Assembly (NCBI GenBank): GCA_905221605.1
Contig: CAJNDS010002271.1
Coordinates: forward strand, 67,001-131,000
Direction: 5' to 3'
DNA length: 64,000 bases
DNA from: Symbiodinium natans
Lineage: Eukaryota > Sar > Dinophyceae > Suessiales > Symbiodiniaceae
Shown here: in pieces, positions 10,631 through 23,000 of the stretch
Numbering within the stretch: position 1 is the stretch's first letter
Layout: every line of letters begins with the position of its first letter
Notes under the pieces: generated by a model
The model's input: the letters and a program-made list of their open reading frames with translations, nothing else
Told to the model about the DNA's origin: nothing
Databases searched by the model: none
Made by a program: the position numbers and the translations under genes

Positions 10631-10760
10631 CAAACAAAAATGCCCCAATGCTGGACCACGAGTACTTTTTGGTGGTTTTCGCCCTGGCGGCCTTCTGCCG
10701 AGTGGTCCGACATTTCAGATTTGTCAACGTCGGGTTGGGGTTTTTGGCTTGGTGCTTGCT
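10631..10760 (+). CDS. Membrane-helix exon, possible gene start
   Basis: From the acceptor AATCCCAG the frame reads NKNAP then ATG (10648) and MLDHEYFLVVFALAAFC, RVVRHFRFVNVG, LGFLAWCLL, ending at a strong donor GTAAGA at 10761. It holds two short hydrophobic segments separated by a basic loop, typical of a multi-pass membrane protein. The following 200 bp is a purine-rich charged low-complexity stretch. It might be the 5' part of the PDZ/coiled-coil gene downstream, but the join cannot be fixed. Confidence 0.45.
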
Positions 10761-11313
10761 GTAAGAGTTGCTGTCTCGAGCCCTCGTGAGGATGCATCAG
10801 CATCAAAGAAGAAGAGAAGAGTTGAGAGGCAACGAGGGAGAGCAGATGGGAGAGCGAGAGAGCCATGGAGAGAGACCGAGAGAGATGGCAAAACAAGAGA
10901 GAAACCTCCCGGGGAGCGCAGAACCGAAGCAGAGAGAGAGAGAGGGACCGGAGAGCAAAGAGAAAAACTCAGAGTGGGAGAGTGAAAGAAAACATCTTTG
11001 GGAGAAAGATGATGGTTCTTGTGGGGGGTTCGACACAGACCCGATTTCGCACGCCTTCGGCGAGCGGCCCCCCAGTCACTCGGAGAAGTGTGGAAATGCA
11101 GTTTTACGTGCGAAGGGAGCAGCAGGGGACCTATCTTCTTCACAAAGGGAAGTGCCAATACGGTGCTGCGGCGCCTTTCCTGGAAAGGAACAAAAGAACT
11201 CAAAAGAAAAACGAACTAAGACCTTGGGAGAGATTGACTCTGAGAACGCGCGGAAACGAGAAACGCTCTGAGCTCTCACTTTTTGCTGCCAAGAGTTTGG
11301 CTCCTTGGCTCAG

Positions 11314-14300
11314 GGCAGCCTTGGGCTGAACTTGGACTTGGCCGGCGGCCAGATCATCAAGATCACGCCCGGCGGCGCCTCGGCAGAGCTGTCACAAGGG
11401 CTGTCACAAGGGCTGTCAGGGCTGTCGTGTCACGGCCAAAGCAGAGCAGACGTAGCCTGCGACGTGATGTTGGTTACACGGTATGTTGTAGGGGGCCTTG
11501 CAGGATTCATGTTTCAGATTTTTGTCCGGACGGGCTTTTTTCGGGATTTGGGACCGTGAGGTGTTGTTCAACAGCAGTAGCAGCAGCAAGCGCAAGGCCA
11601 CGACACCCTGAAAGGTTTGGACTGTTTCCACACCATGTGTAGCCGCGAGACCCTCATCTAGTCCAGAATCGTCGTAAGCGACGATGCACCAAAAAGCAAA
11701 ACAACTGTACAGTAAGCGAAGACGCGCCGACAAGCAGCAACACCGCATAGTAGGTGAAGAGGAACCGATAAGCAAAACAACAGCACAGAAATCAAAGGCG
11801 CATGCCAAGAAGCAAAACAACCGCACAGCAAGCGAAGACGCACGGATAAGCAGAACAACCGGGAAGCCCATGGGTAGGAAATCCTCGTTGAAAGTGTGGA
11901 ACATGCTCCCAACGGTTAGTATGCAGGGTGCTCATGAGGGCACGGGGCGTCAGGGTGGTGGCGGGTGCTTTGCGAGTCAGAACATGTGGGGATGTGGACT
12001 GTGAAGTGAGGAGGAAGGATGGGAGGGGGGATTGGAGGATATTGGAGGAAACTCTTTGAATTCCCCAAAATTCCCTCCGACTCGGTGGAGCGGCTAAGAC
12101 CCAGACAGAGCAGCCGGGAGCGGGGAACGGGGCGATGTCAGGGGTTTCGAGTCGGTTTCGAGCGGATCTTCAACAGGAGGGAAGAGTCCGTCAGTAAGAG
12201 TAGGGAAGACAGGTGAGGAGGGTGAATCTCGGCATCACGAAGGAAACGCCGGAACGATTTTGCCAGCATTTCTTGCCAGCCGCAAATGTTTGTTTCCTCC
12301 TGGCACGCGGAGATCCCAGGCCAGGCCGAGACCCTGGGCCTCCGCGTGCAGGCCGCGCAGATTGCTGTTGGTGTTTCATCCCTCTCCATCAATCAACCCT
12401 CGTAGTCAGACGATGTTCATTTGCCTGTCGCGTAGACTTCTTGTGTCTATTTTTTGGAGATGAACTGCTTGATTCAAGTTGAATGCTCTCGTCGCTCTCG
12501 GGCTCTCGGCGGTTTCGGTTTCACTGCAGGACCGGCTCGTGGCCGTCCGAGGCCACGTCTTGCCAGCGCCAACGGACCCCAGCTTCCAAGAGGCGACACG
12601 CGGAGAGAAGAGAGAACTCTTCTCGGAGACTCTTGTCAACCTTCGCAGACAACGAAGAATCTGCCAACAGAAGAAGGGACTGAAGTTCGACTGAAGGGAA
12701 AGAGAGAAGTGGAGAGTGTTATTCGGAAGCTTTCGGCTGGCCAGGTCACAAAGAAGCAGCTTGCTGATGCCAAGCAAAGACCTGCGCATGACTTGGCAAC
12801 TCTCGGGGCTTGATGAGTAGCACGGCGTAGCGCGGCGTAGCACTGCGTAGCACTGCGTAGCACTGCGCAGCACTGCGTAGCTGTGTAGCATCGTGTAGCG
12901 GCTGCTTGCGACAGGGACTCGGTGCAGGTGAACATGACGTTCCTGCGCATTGCTCCATCAGATGGCAAGAAGACCGACAAGGAGGCTCGGGCTTAGACGC
13001 TTCGAATGGAAGTGGGGTAAGACTCGCAGGTAGAGGCAAGACCTTGGGGCAGCCCTTTTGGCAGATTCCAGGAGCTGCAGCTTCGTCAGGCTCGAGCGAC
13101 CATCGCCGAGCTTCAGGCGGTGAAACAAACCGTTGCCCTTAGAGATCCAACATGCGCGAGCGGAAACTGCCCTCCTAGCGCCAGCTCCAGCCTGCGATTC
13201 GCTTCAGGAAGCTGAGAATACAAACCTTTCGGAATGGTGTTATATGGTGTTGGCGGTGTTGGAGTTCGCAGGCGCAGGTGGCCACCTTGAAGAAGGAGGC
13301 AGAAGGAGCCAAAGAAGAGGCTCACAGAAGGGCTCGGCCCTTGCGGCCCTAGCGACTGGGAGCTTTGACGTACGTTGTGTCACCGTAATATGTGTAGTCT
13401 GACGCTGTAGTCTCCCTCTTTCTCGCTGTTTGCAGAGAGGCACAGGCTGTCAGCGCGGAGCTTCAGCTGTCCCAGACTTGGGCAGCTCAGGAGGCCAGAG
13501 AGAGAGAGTAAGAAATGGTCAACGCTTGCGCGCCCCCCGCCGCAGCTCCCGGAGAGCAGGTCTTTTTTAGGGGGTCCTAGGAGGGGGGAATTTCGAGAAG
13601 GCCCAGGACAGGAGAGGCTGCCGAAGCCCCCACCCTGGGACCTGCCTGGGAGCTATTGTTCCGCCTGGCCGAAAACCGGGGCGAACTTTTGCACGAGCAG
13701 AATCTAGACACACCAGCTCGGACGGCTTTATACCAGTGCGGCTTAACGGCGGCTTTGCGGGCTGCTTTTGTTGGAGTGCTTCGAGGGGAAGTCCCTGCAG
13801 CGGTTTTGTCGTCAGGCGCGGCAGCTTCAAGCTCTCAGATCAGGACCCTTGGTCCGTTGGTCCGTTGGTGCATGTGAGAGCTCATGTGAGGGCTCATATG
13901 AGATCCGCATTGGCACGCCTTTGCAGAAATCGATGAGCTGCGCTTGCAGAGTGACCAGGCCGACATCCAAAGAATCAGTTCTGCAATTTTTTTTACCTTC
14001 TGTCTTTGTTGGGAGCTCTCGCAGTTGAGACTGGCTGCAGGCAAAGATTCTCGAAGCATCAGAACAAGGTGAACTAGAACCGAAGTCCACCACAGAAGGC
14101 GACGAGAAAGTCAGGCACTTGCAAGCTTCGCTGGCCGATATGCAGGCGTCGAACCAGAAGTTGGAGATGGCAAGACAAGATCTGGCCAAGCAGCTGGAGC
14201 TTGCAAAAGCGGAGAGCTTGAAGCAGGAAGCTTCACTAAAGAAGGCTCGCGAGAGCGCTTCCCAGTGTGAAGACGCCCTCCTTCATGAGAGATCCACGCT

Positions 14301-16337
14301 TGAGCGGCTTCAGATGCAGATGTCAGAGGCCACGGAAGGTCGAGCGCAGGCAGAGGCGGAACGAGACAAGTTGAAAGCCAAGCTGCATGACGAGCAGATG
14401 CTCAAAGATCAGGTAGGAGCGTTTGCGGCTGAGGGCGACGAGAAGGCCAGACACTTGCAAGCTTCGCTGGCCGATGTGCAGGCGTCGAACCAGAAGTTGG
14501 AGATGGCAAGACAAGATCTGGCCGAGCAGCTGGAGCTTGCAAAAGCGGAGAGCTTGAAGCAGGAAGCTTCACTAAAGAAGGCTCGCGAGAGCGCTTCCCA
14601 GTGTGAAGACGCCCTCCTTCATGAGAGATCCACGCTTGAGCGGCTTCAGATGCAGATGGCAGAGGCCACGGAAGGTCGAGCGCAGGCAGAGGCGGAACGA
14701 GACAAGTTGAAAGCCAAGCTGCGTGACGAGCAGATGCTCAAAGATCAGGCAGGAGCGTTTGCGGCTGAGGGCGACGAGAAGGCCAGACACTTGCAAGCTT
14801 CGCTGGCCGATGTGCAGGCGTCGAACCAGAAGTTGGAGATGGCAAGACAAGATCTGGCCAAGCAGCTGGAGCTTGCAAAAGCGGAGAGCTTGAAGCAGGA
14901 AGCTTCACTAAAGAAGGCTCGCGAGAGCGCTTCCCAGTGTGAAGACGCCCTCCTTCATGAGAGATCCACGCTTGAGCGGCTTCAGATGCAGATGGCAGAG
15001 GCCACGGAAGGTCGAGCGCAGGCAGAGGCGGAACGAGACAAGTTGAAAGCCAAGCTGCGTGACGAGCAGATGCTCAAAGATCAGGCAGGAGCGTTTGCGG
15101 CTGAGGGCGACGAGAAAGTCAGGCACTTGCAAGCTTCGCTGGCCGATGTGCAGGCGTCGAACCAGAAGTTGGAGATGGCAAGACAAGATCTGGCCGAGCA
15201 GCTGGAGCTTGCAAAAGCGGAGAGCTTGAAGCAGGAAGCTTCACTAAAGAAGGCTCGCGAGAGCGCTTCCCAGTGTGAAGACGCCCTCCTTCATGAGAGA
15301 TCCACGCTTGAGCGGCTTCAGATGCAGATGTCAGAGGCCACGGAAGGTCGAGCGCAGGCAGAGGCGGAACGAGACAAGTTGAAAGCCAAGCTGCATGACG
15401 AGCAGATGCTCAAAGATCAGGCAGGAGCGTTTGCGGCTGAGGGCGACGAGAAGGCCAGACACTTGCAAGCTTCGCTGGCCGATGTGCAGGCGTCGAACCA
15501 GAAGTTGGAGATGGCAAGACAAGATCTGGCCGAGCAGCTGGAGCTTGCAAAAGCGGAGAGCTTGAAGCAGGAAGCTTCACTAAAGAAGGCTCGCGAGAGC
15601 GCTTCCCAGTGTGAAGACGCCCTCCTTCATGAGAGATCCACGCTTGAGCGGCTTCAGATGCAGATGGCAGAGGCCACGGAAGGTCGAGCGCAGGCAGAGG
15701 CGGAACGAGACGAGGCCAAGGCAGCGTTGCAGCTTCTTGGAGACGAGCTGGACGAGTTGCGACGCAGAGTGGACCAGCATGAAGCTTGGCAGCCGATTTA
15801 GGGAATGAGGCATTGACGTTGAGGTTTTTGGGAGTGGGGAGGGGCAGAGCAAGCTGGGGGAGAGATTGGGGAAGGGGGTGAAACAAAGAGACAACTGATG
15901 AGAACCTAAAAGTGCAGGGAGTGAAGAAAGCGATTTTCCGAGAAGCATGCGCTCGCGCTTGTCGAGGAGGACTCGGAGGAAACACGTCGCCTCCTCGAGG
16001 AGCAGCTCGCGGAGACGAAAGCGGCTCGCACGAAGCTGCGCGAGGAGCTACAGAGGCCCGTGGCCCACCACCAGCTCTACACAGCGTCTTCCAAAGAACA
16101 GTCTCTGAAGTAAGGGGTTATTGCCATAATGATGACAAAACGATGCAGTAGGAGATTCCGGGGGCGCCCTTAGGGGCACCTACTTCCCCCTCTTGTGGGC
16201 TCGTCATCTTACCCATCGAAGCCAGACGGCATGACGTAGAATTACAACAAATTCCCTACTGTACAGGCCATTATTTGCCGATCAAGAAAGAGAAATACGC
16301 TGATCAGCTTCGCAGGGCTTGCTCCATATCAGATTAG
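11314..16337 (+). CDS. Multi-exon PDZ-like plus coiled-coil protein
   Basis: Exon 11314-11480 has a PDZ-type signature: the carboxylate-loop-like SLGLNLDLAGG, then IIKITPGGASAEL and DVMLVTR. A second PDZ-like pair is exon 12267-12366 (ETLGLRVQAAQIA) and exon 12530-about 12690 (DRLVAVRGHVLPAP). Helical exons follow: 12671-12795, 12928-about 12993, 13065-13119, 13436-13507, 13927-13977, then the large exon 14041-about 15790, 15943-16109 and terminal exon 16316-16337 (TAG). The large exon is a pure heptad coiled coil made of five near-identical 112-residue repeats. Phases agree at 12366/12530, 12795/12928 and 16109/16316; other joins are unresolved, partly because GC/GA donors are possible. Likely a scaffold-type protein that binds C-terminal peptides and oligomerises; that role is inference from domains. 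Confidence 0.65.
12815..12900. repeat. 10-bp minisatellite in an intron
   Basis: About eight copies of AGCACTGCGT (early copies AGCGCGGCGT). It lies between two exons of the coiled-coil gene. Confidence 0.85.
14101..15712 (+). repeat. 336-bp coding tandem repeat, about 4.8 copies
   Basis: Units start at 14101, 14437, 14773, 15109 and 15445, exactly 336 bp apart; the last is cut short near 15712, where the sequence changes to DEAKAALQLLGDELDEL. Copies differ at a handful of positions only (for example ATATGCAG/ATGTGCAG, CATGACGAG/CGTGACGAG, GGTAGG/GGCAGG). 336 bp equals 112 codons or 16 whole heptads, so copy number can change without breaking frame or heptad register. The near identity implies recent amplification or ongoing homogenisation. 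Confidence 0.95.
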
Positions 16338-17072
16338 ACATCCGAAAAAAGCAGCGTCATGAAATATGTGGAAATGTCTACCATGCCCTCGCGCTTTTGT
16401 TTACACTCCGCTCAGCGCTCTCATACTCCAGGTCTCTCAGCATTTGGATATCGGGTGCCGATTGCTTTCTTCGCAGGGGGGGCAAAGGCAGCTGCACATG
16501 CTCTTGGGCAGTGCGAGCCTTTCATCTACTGTCGCATCTTCACCGTGTTTTCACTGTGCTTCCACCCCGTGTTTTGACCGCCTTTTCAGCAAGGGCAGGA
16601 ACAGAGTCATGAACAGAGGCAAGTCATGGCCTGACTTGAGTCGAAACATCCTCCTGTCAGCTTTGCTTCACTGAAGCAGAAACGATCGGCAGATTGCTGA
16701 AGAGTTCTGCGGATGGTGCTTTGCCCGCAACAGCAAAGCGGGCTTGTAGGATTGTCTTAAGGAGGACTCCGAAGAAGGTCCTTGGGTCGTCTCGGCTTTT
16801 GTCTTTCACATTCTTTCACGTCCACCGCCTTGGGCTCTCTGTACTGGCCACTCGTGTGGTGCGCCTGTGGTCGCTTCTTGCGGCCATTGCAGTGGGCAGT
16901 TCGGTTCTCGGTTCGCGCTTTTTCAGGCGCCTGACCCCCTCCAAGCAGAGGTTGGCGACCAACGACTACGACTCCGACTGTGGTACCTGTAGCACCTGTG
17001 GTGCTCCTTCAGTGCTTCGCTGCTGACTCCAAAGGCCGAGGGCCATGCCATCGGTTTACTTCGTGGTCTTCA
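16338..17072. other. Spacer between the coiled-coil gene and the 112-bp satellite
   Basis: Open frames exist on the plus strand but none has good codon use plus splice sites. I see no repeat or RNA gene. Confidence 0.35.
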
Positions 17073-20000
17073 CGGACTCCAGACGCTTGCAAAAACCCTT
17101 CGCCCCAGTGATTGCGCCGATAAAACGAAGCGGGAGGCGAGCATCATGAGCATCAGCTGGGTGCTTTTCCGGTCAGATGGGCCCCTAAGCTCCAGACGCT
17201 TGCAAAAACCCTTCGCCCCAGTGATTGCGCCGATAAAACGAAGCGGGAGGCGAGCATCATGAGCATCAGCTGGGTGCTTTTCCGGTCAGATGGGCCCCTA
17301 AGCTCCAGACGCTTGCAAAAACCCTTCGCCCCTTGCAAAAACCCTTCGCCCCAGTGATTGCGCCGATGGGACGAAGCGGGAGGCGAGCATCATGAGCATC
17401 AGCAGGGTGCTTTTCCGGTCAGATGGGCCCCTAAGCTCCAGACGCTTGCAAAAACCCTTCGCCCCAGTGATTGCGCCGATAAAACGAAGCGGGAGGCGAG
17501 CATCATGAGCATCAGCTGGGTGCTTTTCCGGTCAGATGGGCCCCTAAGCTCCAGACGCTTGCAAAACCCCTTCGCCCCAGTGATTGCGCCGATGGGACGA
17601 AGCGGGAGGCGAGCATCATGAGCATCAGCTGGGTGCTTTTCCGGTCAGATGGGCCCCTAAGCTCCAGACGCTTGCAAAAACCCTTCGCCCCAGTGATTGC
17701 GCCGATGAAACGAAGCGGGAGGCGAGCATCATGAGCATCAGCTGGGTGCTTTTCCGGTCAGATGGGCCCCTAAGCTCCAGACGCTTGCAAAACCCTTCAC
17801 CCCAGTGATTGCGCAGATTGGACGAGGCGGGAGGCGAGCATCATGAGCATCAGCTGGGTGCTTTTTCGGCCTCATGGCCCCCTAAGCTCCAGACGCTTGC
17901 AAAACCCTTCACCCCAGTGATTGCGCAGATTGGACGAGGCGGGAGGCGAGCATCATGAGCATCAGCTGGGTGCTTTTTCGGCCTCATGGCCCCCTAAGCT
18001 CCAAACGCTTGCAGACCCCTTCACCCCAGTGATTGCGCAGATGGGACGAGGCGGGAGGCGAGCATCATGAGCATCAGCTGGGTGCTTTTTCGGCCTCATG
18101 GCCCCCTAAGCTCCAGACGCTTGCAAAACCCTTCACCCCAGTGATTGCGCAGATTGGACGAGGCGGGAGGCGAGCATCATGAGCATCAGCTGGGTGCTTT
18201 TTCGGCCTCATGGTCCCCTAAGCTCCAGACGCTTGCAAAACCCTTCACCCCAGTGATTGCGCAGATTGGACGAGGCGGGAGGCGAGCATCATGAGCACCA
18301 GCTGGGTGCTTTTTCGGCCTCATGGCCCCCTAAGCTCCAGACGCTTGCAAAACCCTTCACCCCAGTGATTGCGCAGATTGGACGAGGCGGGAGGCGAGCA
18401 TCATGAGCATCAGCTGGGTGCTTTTTCGGCCTCATGCCCCCTAAGCTCCAGACGCTTGCAAAACCCTTCACCCCAGTGATTGCGCAGATTGGACGAGGCG
18501 GGAGGCGAGCATCATGAGCATCAGCTGGGTGCTTTTTCGGCCTCATGGCCCCCTAAGCTCCAAACGCTTGCAAACCCCTTCACCCCAGTGATTGCGCAGA
18601 TGGGACGAGGCGGGAGGCGAGCATCATGAGCATCAGCTGGGTGCTTTTTCGGCCTCATGGCCCCCTAAGCTCCAGACGCTTGCAAAACCCTTCACCCCAG
18701 TGATTGCGCAGATTGGACGAGGCGGGAGGCGAGCATCATGAGCATCAGCTGGGTGCTTTTTCGGCCTCATGGCCCCCTAAGCTCCAAACGCTTGCAGACC
18801 CCTTCACCCCAGTGATTGCGCAGATGGGACGAGGCGGGAGGCGAGCATCATGAGCATCAGCTGGGTGCTTTTTCGGCCTCATGGCCCCCTAAGCTCCAGA
18901 CGCTTGCAAAACCCTTCACCCCAGTGATTGCGCAGATTGGACGAGGCGGGAGGCGAGCATCATGAGCATCAGCTGGGTGCTTTTTCGGCCTCATGGCCCC
19001 CTAAGCTCCAAACGCTTGCAAACCCCTTCACCCCGGTGATTCCGCAGATGGGACGAGGCGGGAGGCGAGCATCATGAGCATCAGCTGGGTGCTTTTCCGG
19101 CCTCATGGCCCCCTAAGCTCCAGACGCTTGCAAAACCCTTCACCCCAGTGATTGCGCAGATTGGACGAGGCGGGAGGCGAGCATCATGAGCATCAGCTGG
19201 GTGCTTTTTCGGCCTCATGGCCCCCTAAGCTCCAAACGCTTGCAAACCCCTTCACCCCAGTGATTGCGCAGATGGGACGAGGCGGGAGGCGAGCATCATG
19301 AGCATCAGCTGGGTGCTTTTTCGGCCTCATGGCCCCCTAAGCTCCAGACGCTTGCAAAACCCTTCACCCCAGTGATTGCGCAGATTGGACGACTTTTTCG
19401 GCCTCATGGCCCCCTAAGCTCCAAACGCTTGCAAACCCCTTCACCCCAGTGATTGCGCAGATGGGACGAGGCGGGAGGCCAGCATCATGAGCATCAGCTG
19501 GGTGCTTTTTCGGCCAGACGCTTGCAAAACCCTTCACCCCAGTGATTGCGCAGATTGGACGAGGCGGGAGGCGAGCATCATGAGCATCAGCTGGGTGCTT
19601 TTTCGGCCTCATGGCCCCCTAAGCTCCAAGCGCTTGCAGACCCCTTCACCCCAGTGATTGCGCAGATGGGACGAGGCGGGAGGCGAGCATCATGAGCATC
19701 AGCTGGGTGCTTTTCCGGCCTCATGGCCCCCTAAGCTCCAGACGCTTGCAAAACCCTTCACCCCAGTGATTGCGCAGATGGGACGAGGCGGGAGGCGAGC
19801 ATCATGAGCATCAGCTGGGTGCTTTTCCGGCCTCATGGCCCCCTAAGCTCCAAACGCTTGCAAACCCCTTCACCCCAGTGATTGCGCAGATGGGACGAGG
19901 CGGGAGGCGAGCATCATGAGCATCAGCTGGGTGCTTTTCCGGCCTCATGGCCCCCTAAGCTCCAGACGCTTGCAAAACCCTTCACCCCAGTGAATGCGCA

Positions 20001-23000
20001 GATGGGACGAAGCGGGAGGCGAGCATCATGAGCATCAGCTGGGTGCTTTTCCGGCCTCATGGCCCCCTAAGCTCCAGACGCTTGCAAAACCCTTCACCCC
20101 AGTGATTGCGCAGATGGGACGAGGCGGGAGGCGAGCATCATGAGCATCAGCTGGGTGCTTTTCCGGCCTCATGGCCCCCTAAGCTCCAGACGCTTGCAAA
20201 ACCCTTCACCCCAGTGATTGCGCAGATGGGACGAGGCGGGAGGCGAGCATCATGAGCATCAGCTGGGTGCTTTTCCGGCCTCATGGCCCCCTAAGCTCCA
20301 GACGCTTGCGAAACCCTTCACCCCAGTGATTGCGCAGATGGGACGAAACGGGAGGCGAGCATCATGAGCATCAGCTGGGTGCTTTTTCGGCCTCATGGCC
20401 CCCTAAGCTCCAGACGCTTCCAAAACCCTTCACCCCAGTGATTGCGCAGATGGGACGAGGCGGGAGGCGAGCATCATGAGCATCAGCTGGGTGCTTTTTC
20501 GGCCTCATGGCCCCCTAAGCTCCAGACGCTTGCAAAACCCTTCACCCCAGTGATTGCGCAGATGGGACGAGGTGGGAGGCGAGCATCATGAGCATCAGCT
20601 GGGTGCTTTTCTGGCCTCATGGCCCCGTAAGCTCCAGACGCTTGCAAAACCCTTCACCCCAGTGATTGCGCAGATGGGACGAGGCAGGAGGCGAGCATCA
20701 TGAGCATCAGCTGGGTGCTTTTCCGGCCTCATGGCCCCCTAAGCTCCAGACGCTTGCAAAACCCTCCACCCCAGTGATTGCGCAAATGGGACGAGGCGGG
20801 AGGCGAGCATCACGAGCATCAGCTGGGTGCTTTTTCGGCCTCATGGCCCCCCAAGCTCCAGACGCTTGCAAAACCCTTCGCCCCAGTGATTGCGCAGATG
20901 GGACGAGGCGGGAGGCGAGCATCATGAGCATCAGCTGGGTGCTTTTCCGGCCTCATGGCCCCCTAAGCTCCAGACGCTTGCAAAACCCTTCACCCCAGTG
21001 ATTGCGCAGATGGAACGATGCGGGAGGCGAGCATCATGAGCATCAGCTGGGTGCTTTTCCGGCCTCATGGCCCCCTAAGCTCCAGACGCTTGCAAAACCC
21101 TTCACCCCAGTGATTGCGCAGATGGGACGAGGCGGGAGGCGAGCATCATGAGCATCAGCTGGGTGCTTTTCCGGCCTCATGGCCCCCTAAGCTCCAGACG
21201 CTTGCAAAACCCTTCACCCCAGTGATTGCGCAGATGGGACGAGGCGGGAGGCGAGCATCATGAGCATCAGCTGGGTGCTTTTCCGGCCTCATGGCCCCCT
21301 AAGCTCCAGACGCTTGCAAAACCCTTCACCCCAGTGATTGCGCAGATGGGACGAGGCGGGAGGCGAGCATCATGAGCATCAGCTGGGTGCTTTTCCGGCC
21401 TCATGGCCCCCTAAGCTCCAGACGCTTGCAAAACCCTTCACCCCAGTGATTGCGCAGATGGGACGAGGCGGGAGGCGAGCATCATGAGCATCAGCTGGGT
21501 GCTTTTCCGGCCTCATGGCCCCCTAAGCTCCAGACGCTTGCAAAACCCTTCACCCCAGTGATTGCGCGGATGGGACGAGGCGGGAGGCGAGCATCATGAG
21601 CATCAGCTGGGTGCTTTTCCGGCCTCATGGCCCCCTAAGCTCCAGACGCTTGCAAAACCCTTCACCCCAGTGCTTGCGCAGATGGGACGAGGCGGGAGGC
21701 GAGCATCATGAGCATCAGCTGGTTGCTTTGCCGGCCTCATGGCCCCCTAAGCTCCAGACCCTTGCAAAACCCTTCACCCCGGTGATTCCGCAGATGGGAC
21801 GAGGCGGGAGGCGAGCATCATGAGCATCAGCTGGGTGCTTTTCCGGCCTCATGGCCCCCTAAGCTCCAGACGCTTGCAAAACCCTTCGCCCCAGTGATTG
21901 CGCAGATGGGACGAGGTGGGAGGCGAGCATCATGAGCATCAGCTGGGCGCTTTTCCGGCCTCATGGCCCCCTAAGCTCCAGACGCTTGCAAAACCCTTCG
22001 CCCCAGTGATTGCGCAGATGGGACGAGGCTGGAGGCGAGCATCATGAGCATCAGCTGGGTGCTTTTCCGGTCTCATGCATCATGTGCATCAGCTGGGGGC
22101 TTTTCCGGCCTCATGGCCCCCTAAGCTCCAGACGCTTGCAAAACCCTTCGCCCCAGTGATTGCGCAGATGGGACGAGGCGGGAGGCGAGCATCATGAGCA
22201 TCAGCTGGGTGCTTTTCCGGCCTCATGCCCCCCTAAGCTCCAGACGCTTGCAAAACCCTTCGCCCCAGTGATTGCGCAGATGGGACGAGGCGGGAGGCGA
22301 GCGTCATGAGCATCAGCTGGGTGCTTTTCCGGCCTCATGGCCCCCTAAGCTCCAGACGCTTGCAAAACCATTCGCCCCAGTGATTGCGCAAGGCGGGAGG
22401 CGAGCATCATGAGCATCAGCTGGGTGCTTTTCCGGCCTCATGGCCCCCTAAGCTCCAGACGCTTGCAAAACCCTTCGCCCCAGTGATTGCGCAGATGGGA
22501 CGAGGCGGGAGGCGAGCATCATGAGCATCAGCTGGGTGCTTTTCCGGCCTCATGGCCCCCTAAGCTCCAGACGCTTGCAAACCTTCGCCCCAGTGATTGC
22601 GCAGATGGGACGAGGCGGGAGGCGAGCATCATGAGCATCAGCTGGGTGCTTTTGCGGGACGAGGCGGGAGGCGAGCATCATGAGCATCAGCTGGGTGCTT
22701 TTCCGGCCTCATGCCCCCCTAAGACCCAGACGCTGGCAAAACCCTTCGCCCCAGTGATTGTGCAGATGAGGCAGGAGGCGAGCATCATGAGCATCAGCTG
22801 GGTGCTTTTCCGGCCTCATGGCCCCCTAAGCTCCAGCTGCATCATGAGCATCAGCTGGGTGCTTTTCTCGCCTCATGGCCCCCTATTCTCCAGGCGCTTC
22901 CAGTGATTGTGCAGATGGGACGAGGCGGGAGGCGAGCATCATGAGCATCAGCTGGGTGCTGTTCTGGCCTCATGGCCCCCTGAACATCAGGTGGGTGCTG

